The notes beneath the pieces were generated by a model. It saw only the letters and a program-made list of their open reading frames with translations. It had not been told where the DNA came from and did not search any database. From Lumbricus terrestris (Eukaryota; Annelida; Clitellata; Crassiclitellata; Lumbricidae), in assembly GCA_949752735.1 (NCBI GenBank), contig OX457036.1, positions 98,189,761 to 98,253,760 on the forward strand: a stretch of 64,000 nt of DNA, in the 5' to 3' direction. Both the position numbers and the translations under genes were made by a program. Below, piece after piece: positions 60,401 to 64,000 of the stretch. Position 1 is the first letter of the stretch. Every line of letters starts with the position of its first letter.

Positions 60401-63400
60401 CATCTGCTGTGAATTAACAAGCACGTCATCTGCTGTGAATTAACAACCACGTCATCTGCTGTGAATTAACAACCACGTCATCTGCTGTGAATTAACAACC
60501 ACGTCATCTGCGGTGAATTAACAACCACGTCATCTGCTGTGAATTAACAACCACGTCATCTGCTGTGAATTAACAACCACGTCATCTGCTGTGAATTAAC
60601 AACCACGTCATCTGCTGTGAATTAACAACCACGTCATCTGCTGTGAATTAACAACCACGTCATCTGCTGTGAATTAACAACCACGTCATCTGCTGTGAAT
60701 TAACAACCACGTCATCTGCTGTGAATTAACAACCACGTCATCTGCTGTGAATTAACAACCACGTCATCTGCTGTGAATTAACAACCACGTCATCTGCGGT
60801 GAATTAACAACCACGTCATCTGCTGTGAATTAACAACCACGTCATCTGCTGTGAATTAACAACCACGTCATCTGCTGTGAATTAACAACCACGTCATCTG
60901 CTGTGAATTAACAACCACGTCATCTGCGGTGAATTAACAACCACGTCATCTGCGGTGAATTAACAACCACGTCATCTGCTGTGGCATCACTTCTTCTATG
61001 CATGTCAGAAATTGATGATGTTGACCCAACTCAGACATTTCATTTCTCCATAGCTCTTTATAAGTCTCTAGGAATATGTACCTCACCATAATAATAATAA
61101 TGATGAATGCACTACTAAATCCAACGCATAGCCATCATAGCTATGAAGCCATAATGGCTATATAGCCAATATGGCTATGAAGCCATCATGGCTATATACT
61201 ATATAGCCATCATGGCTATGAAGTTGAAGATACTTCATTTTCTTGGTCGTCGCACATGAAGCGAAGACACGAGTTGCCAATCGTCTCATCATCTCTCATC
61301 ATCTTCCTCCCACCAATATTGCATGGTTCATGAACTCATTCAGCTGACTTAGCTATGGCACATGGGTGGGGCGGGGGGGTGGGCCGAAACCTTGCTATAG
61401 AAATTAAAAGCAGATCTGATGAATGTTGACAACAACGTTGTAAGAAAGCGTTGAGAACTGGATCTCACCTTTGACCAATAGTTGATTGCAAAGCTAATCG
61501 TGTGCATCGTCATCGGATGACCACGAATGAAATATCCACCGAAATAAATCTTCGTCAGATCGTGAAGCTTAGCCGTGAGATATGCGATCTGTCCAATGTC
61601 GTTGCTAATGGTTATAAGAAGACTCTTCGCAACGTCAGCATCGCCATAGGAGCTCACTGATAATCAAACAATCAAATCAAACAATCAAATCAATCAAATC
61701 AAACAATGTTGATTGGTGTGTTCCATATGTTGAACCAGATACAAAGTTTGGGAGGATGGGTGGAACATCAATGGGAAGAACATTCTGAGGCCTTGGCTCT
61801 ATCCTAATGAAATCTGGTTCTATATCTCAACATGCATAAATAGCTCTGCTTATAATTTAACATTTCCACCACGACCTCATTATTACATCAGATTGCTGAA
61901 AAGTCATTTAAAAGAAGCAGTGAAATGAGAATGGAGACAAAAGCAACTGACTTTCTTTGTTGTTAATGTTAAGTCAATTAAAAGAAGCAGTGAACTGAGA
62001 ATGGAGACAAAAGCAACTGACTTTCTTTGTCTTTGGATGATCTCGCCGCTCGACCGAAGCTGCTGGCGATGAGATCCGGTGGAAGTCCAAGGGCGCTGTA
62101 CGCACCACCATAGATATCTCGCACCAACATGTCCACGTTTCTATGGTCACCCTTTTCGGCAAGCGTGAGCAGCTCGTCAAAGCCCTGCACACAAGATGAA
62201 TTTAAATGAATTCTGTTAACTAATAAATTAATTTATTAAACATATTAAATTAAATTCTTGTTTATTCACAAATTCAGGCTGGCATAACACAGCCTGCAAC
62301 ATTTAACTAGTTAAAATGATTAGTCTAGAGAACGAGCTGATTGCATTGACGGACAGAAGAAGACGGAACTGAAATGAGGATGACAGACAAGACGGGATTA
62401 AAAAAAGGGAGAAAGGATCAACAAAAAGACAGACCAACAAAGAACAAGATAGACAAATACAGAAACAGACCAGAGGAGACAGTCAGACAGACACACATAC
62501 AGACAGAGACAGAAAACAGACATAGAGAGACAGAGAGAGCTATGGAGATTCTTGCCTTTGCTTTCGTAAGGATGGATCCAAGGCCCCAGAACGTTCCTCC
62601 TCCCATTGACGTTCCACCAATCCTCTCAAACTTTGTGTCTGATTCAACCTGTAGAACACACACCAACCAACATTCCACAATTAATCAACTTAAAAATTGT
62701 GCGAGTGTGTGCATCTGCATCTGTATGTCTCTCTTTCTTTCTCTATATATGTCTCTCTCCCTCTGCATCCGCCTGTCTCTCTCTAACTGTGTGTCTCTGC
62801 CTTTCTATTTATCTCTGTACGTTTCTCTCTTTTTCCTTCTCTCTGTATGTCTAATCCTCTCTCTTTCTCTGTACATGAGTCACTTCCATTCTTTGTCTGT
62901 ATTCTTTGTCTGTCTGTCTGTCTCTTTCCCTCTCCCTGTCGCTGTCTCTATCTCTTTGCATGCCTGTGTGCTTGGATTGTGCACCTGAGACTGCATGAGT
63001 GTGTGTGTGTGTGACCTTGATGAGACTGACTCCGGATCCGATGTTGACGAGCAGATATGGAAAGACGACGTCTGGGTCTGTCATCTGGAACTTGTATTCG
63101 GGGTTGCCATGGCGCTGGTAGATGAAAGCCTCATCTGGAATGTTCTTCAGCAGGAAGTTGCATCCCTTGATAAGACATTGCATCTCGTCCTCCTTGTCAA
63201 CCCTTCAACCACCAACACAAACACAAACACACGGCCATCAATGGTCATCAATTGTCATCAGTGGTTATCAATGGTTATAATTATCAATCCATTCCATCTC
63301 CATGTTAGCACAACACTCAAAACAATTAAATAGACCACACTCAGACAACTCTTTTGAACATACCTTACACAAAGCCACATGTATGGGACACATGTATGGG

Positions 63401-64000
63401 ACACATGCTCTAATCAACGTAGCTAAACAAGCCACACTTATAAACTCATACTCATGAAAGAAAGTTTCCACATGGAATTACAATCCAGCAACTTCTATGG
63501 TGCGAGTTGCCAAGGCATCAACCAATGGCAAAGTACAACATGAAGTCTTAGTTAGGTCAATATCGAAAAGATGAATCTTTGTAATTTTACACGAGAAACA
63601 GAGAATAATATGTTGTGGGTAAGAAAAGAAACTGTGACGCTTTGAACAGTTGACTTACTGGACTCCGAGTTTCTCTGACAGGATATCCTTGTACTTGTGA
63701 GCTCCACCACCCGTCACCTTGATGACCTTGTCCTTCATGAACTCTGGTGACCCGACGAGATTCTGCTGAATGAAGTCAACGCACGTCTCGATGTATTTTG
63801 TCTCGAACTTGATGAAGTGCAGCTGGTCTCGAAGTTCCTCCTCCTCCGAAACATGGTAGATCGCGTCAACTCCATTCGTCTACACGCATGTTAAATTATT
63901 ATGCATTAAACACATGCGTCGTCGTATTTCATCAAATTCATAGTCTCACCTGCTTCAACTTAGAAGTTCTTCATGGTGACAGACAGTAGCTGAGTGAGAA
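53135..64000 (-). CDS. PANK4: PANK4: pantothenate kinase domain fused to DUF89 phosphatase (N-terminus beyond window)
   Basis: Fourteen exons join in frame (729 residues in the window): 63659-63879, 63016-63202, 62556-62648, 62022-62184, 61469-61656, 60031-60112, 59304-59422, 58322-58477, 57485-57597, 56917-57004, 55738-55945, 55300-55454, 54686-54855 and 53135-53381. The first half is the kinase fold: [75 protein letters not shown] and [12 protein letters not shown]. The second half is DUF89: [15 protein letters not shown], the metal site [10 protein letters not shown] and [16 protein letters not shown]. Human PANK4 has a dead kinase and acts as a 4'-phosphopantetheine phosphatase. Here the catalytic Glu (codon 63184-63186) and Arg (62622-62624) are present, so both activities are predicted. 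The intron after exon 62556-62648 has a GC donor. A possible upstream exon at 63950-64000 has an in-frame stop in the frame its splicing needs. Confidence 0.93.
53610..53739 (+). repeat. direct repeat, copy 2 of 2
   Basis: Copy of 52724-52854 with scattered changes and a short deletion after CTCTCC. It lies just upstream of a LINE fragment, inside the last PANK4 intron. Confidence 0.9.
53840..54240 (+). mobile_element. LINE 3'-end fragment in PANK4 intron
   Basis: The plus-strand frame reads [33 protein letters not shown] and a decayed C-terminal block. The 3' part (GTCCTTCTCTTTGGAATG) recurs at 54340. It ends in ACAATACAAAATACAATATA repeats. Confidence 0.65.
54371..54643 (-). mobile_element. 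LINE C-terminal fragment, opposite orientation
   Basis: The minus-strand frame contains [18 protein letters not shown] and [19 protein letters not shown], a reverse transcriptase C-terminus, ending at a stop. It lies back to back with the fragment at 53840-54240. Confidence 0.65.
56530..56850 (-). mobile_element. LINE/SINE 3' tail fragment
   Basis: The plus strand reads TTTATATAGCGCCCCTGCAA. Its complement is the common tail, preceded on the minus strand by TAWNSL-like decayed words. It lies in a PANK4 intron and carries no domain. Confidence 0.4.
57389..57444. repeat. TA dinucleotide microsatellite
   Basis: Two TA runs separated by CAGATATATA, in a PANK4 intron. Confidence 0.95.
57830..58200 (+). 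other. decayed intronic sequence, possible LINE debris
   Basis: The broken plus-strand frames resemble a worn reverse transcriptase C-terminal region, but no motif is firm. It lies in a PANK4 intron. Confidence 0.25.
59043..59305 (-). repeat. 29-bp tandem repeat carrying copies of a PANK4 splice donor
   Basis: Nine copies of a 29-bp unit abut exon 59304-59422. On the minus strand the exon ends ACGGCTACA/GTATGTGTCTGATG and every unit repeats GCTACAGTATGTGTCTGATG with the same junction. The donor sequence therefore occurs nine more times at 29-bp steps. One copy has GCTGCAGTATGT. Confidence 0.93.
59560..59770 (+). mobile_element. LINE 3' end in PANK4 intron
   Basis: A plus-strand frame reads [20 protein letters not shown] and stops, followed by GGCAAGTGCTGTGTTACGGC and an ATT-rich tail. 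This is a truncated C-terminus and 3' untranslated region. Confidence 0.6.
60130..60983 (-). repeat. 26-bp tandem array, about 33 copies, with TGACGTGG cores
   Basis: The unit TTAACAACCACGTCATCTGC plus TGTGAA is repeated about 33 times with very few changes (ACGTTA once, AAGCACG twice, GCGGTG in several). On the PANK4 strand each unit reads TGACGTGGTTGTTAATTCAC and then AG. The array stops about 17 bp upstream of the acceptor of exon 60031-60112, so it fills the normal branch-point and pyrimidine-tract area. TGACGTGG is the core of bZIP sites of the XBP1/ATF6 class. Confidence 0.96.
61125..61225. repeat. palindromic AGCCATNATGGCT repeats
   Basis: Several copies of ATGGCTATGAAGCCAT and ATGGCTATATAGCCAT form overlapping short palindromes in a PANK4 intron. 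Confidence 0.8.
63950..64000 (-). other. PANK4: possible upstream PANK4 exon cut by the window edge
   Basis: On the minus strand the segment ends TTGAAGCAG/GTGAGA, a good donor, and would join exon 63659-63879 in phase 0. In that frame it reads RTSKLKQ after a TGA. In another frame SLTQLL resembles the SLTKLA of the kinase start. Either there is a sequence error or small indel, or this is not the exon. Confidence 0.3.

Noticed and set aside
59043..60983. Regular arrays of 29-bp and 26-bp units, CRISPR-like at first sight
   Set aside because: The units are contiguous with no unique spacers between them, and the setting is introns of a spliced animal gene.
62374..62988. 204-codon plus-strand frame rich in Ser, Leu and Cys
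   Set aside because: It runs across a PANK4 exon on the other strand and a CT-rich (TCTCTG) simple repeat, and has no domain.

Overview
The window is animal (metazoan) nuclear DNA. Five spliced protein-coding genes with GT-AG introns can be read, and the rest is AT-rich non-coding sequence full of transposon copies and tandem repeats. Many repeats end in the GCGCTATATAAAT-type tails and non-LTR reverse transcriptase fragments seen in marine invertebrate genomes. I cannot name the species. A vertebrate is unlikely, because the PANK4 gene keeps two kinase residues that mammals have lost and the SGF11 gene lacks the SCA7 domain of vertebrate ATXN7L3.

Layout: 1-4754 holds no gene that I can support, only short hAT-type elements and LINE debris. 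4755-16229 (minus) is an RSRC2-like RS-domain splicing factor gene of nine exons, with hAT copies and a LINE in its introns. It stands head to head, about 1.2 kb apart, with 17414-22526 (plus), a six-exon gene for a small RRM protein whose introns hold several inverted repeats. 22527-27693 holds LINEs, including an uninterrupted 569-codon reverse transcriptase ORF. 27694-39562 (plus) is a ten-exon ATXN7L3/SGF11 gene (SAGA deubiquitinase module) with 17-nt and 20-nt microexons, a 2.95-kb foldback element and a piggyBac remnant in introns. 39563-44081 holds the 3' flank and LINE fragments. 44082-48878 (plus) is a BTB-BACK-C2H2 zinc-finger gene with a 1.2-kb AATC/AATA satellite in its first intron and a decayed copy of its second exon downstream. 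53135-64000 (minus) is most of a PANK4 gene (pantothenate kinase domain fused to a DUF89 phosphatase domain), cut by the right edge of the window.

The genes do not form a pathway. Two deal with RNA processing, two with chromatin or transcription, and one with coenzyme A metabolism. The most notable signals are tandem arrays that sit on or beside splice sites (34014-34240, 59043-59305, 60130-60983), the very long near-perfect foldback element in the SGF11 intron, and the predicted bifunctional, not pseudo-kinase, form of PANK4. Exon models were built by eye from reading frame, splice consensus and remembered family features, so the exact junctions are predictions.
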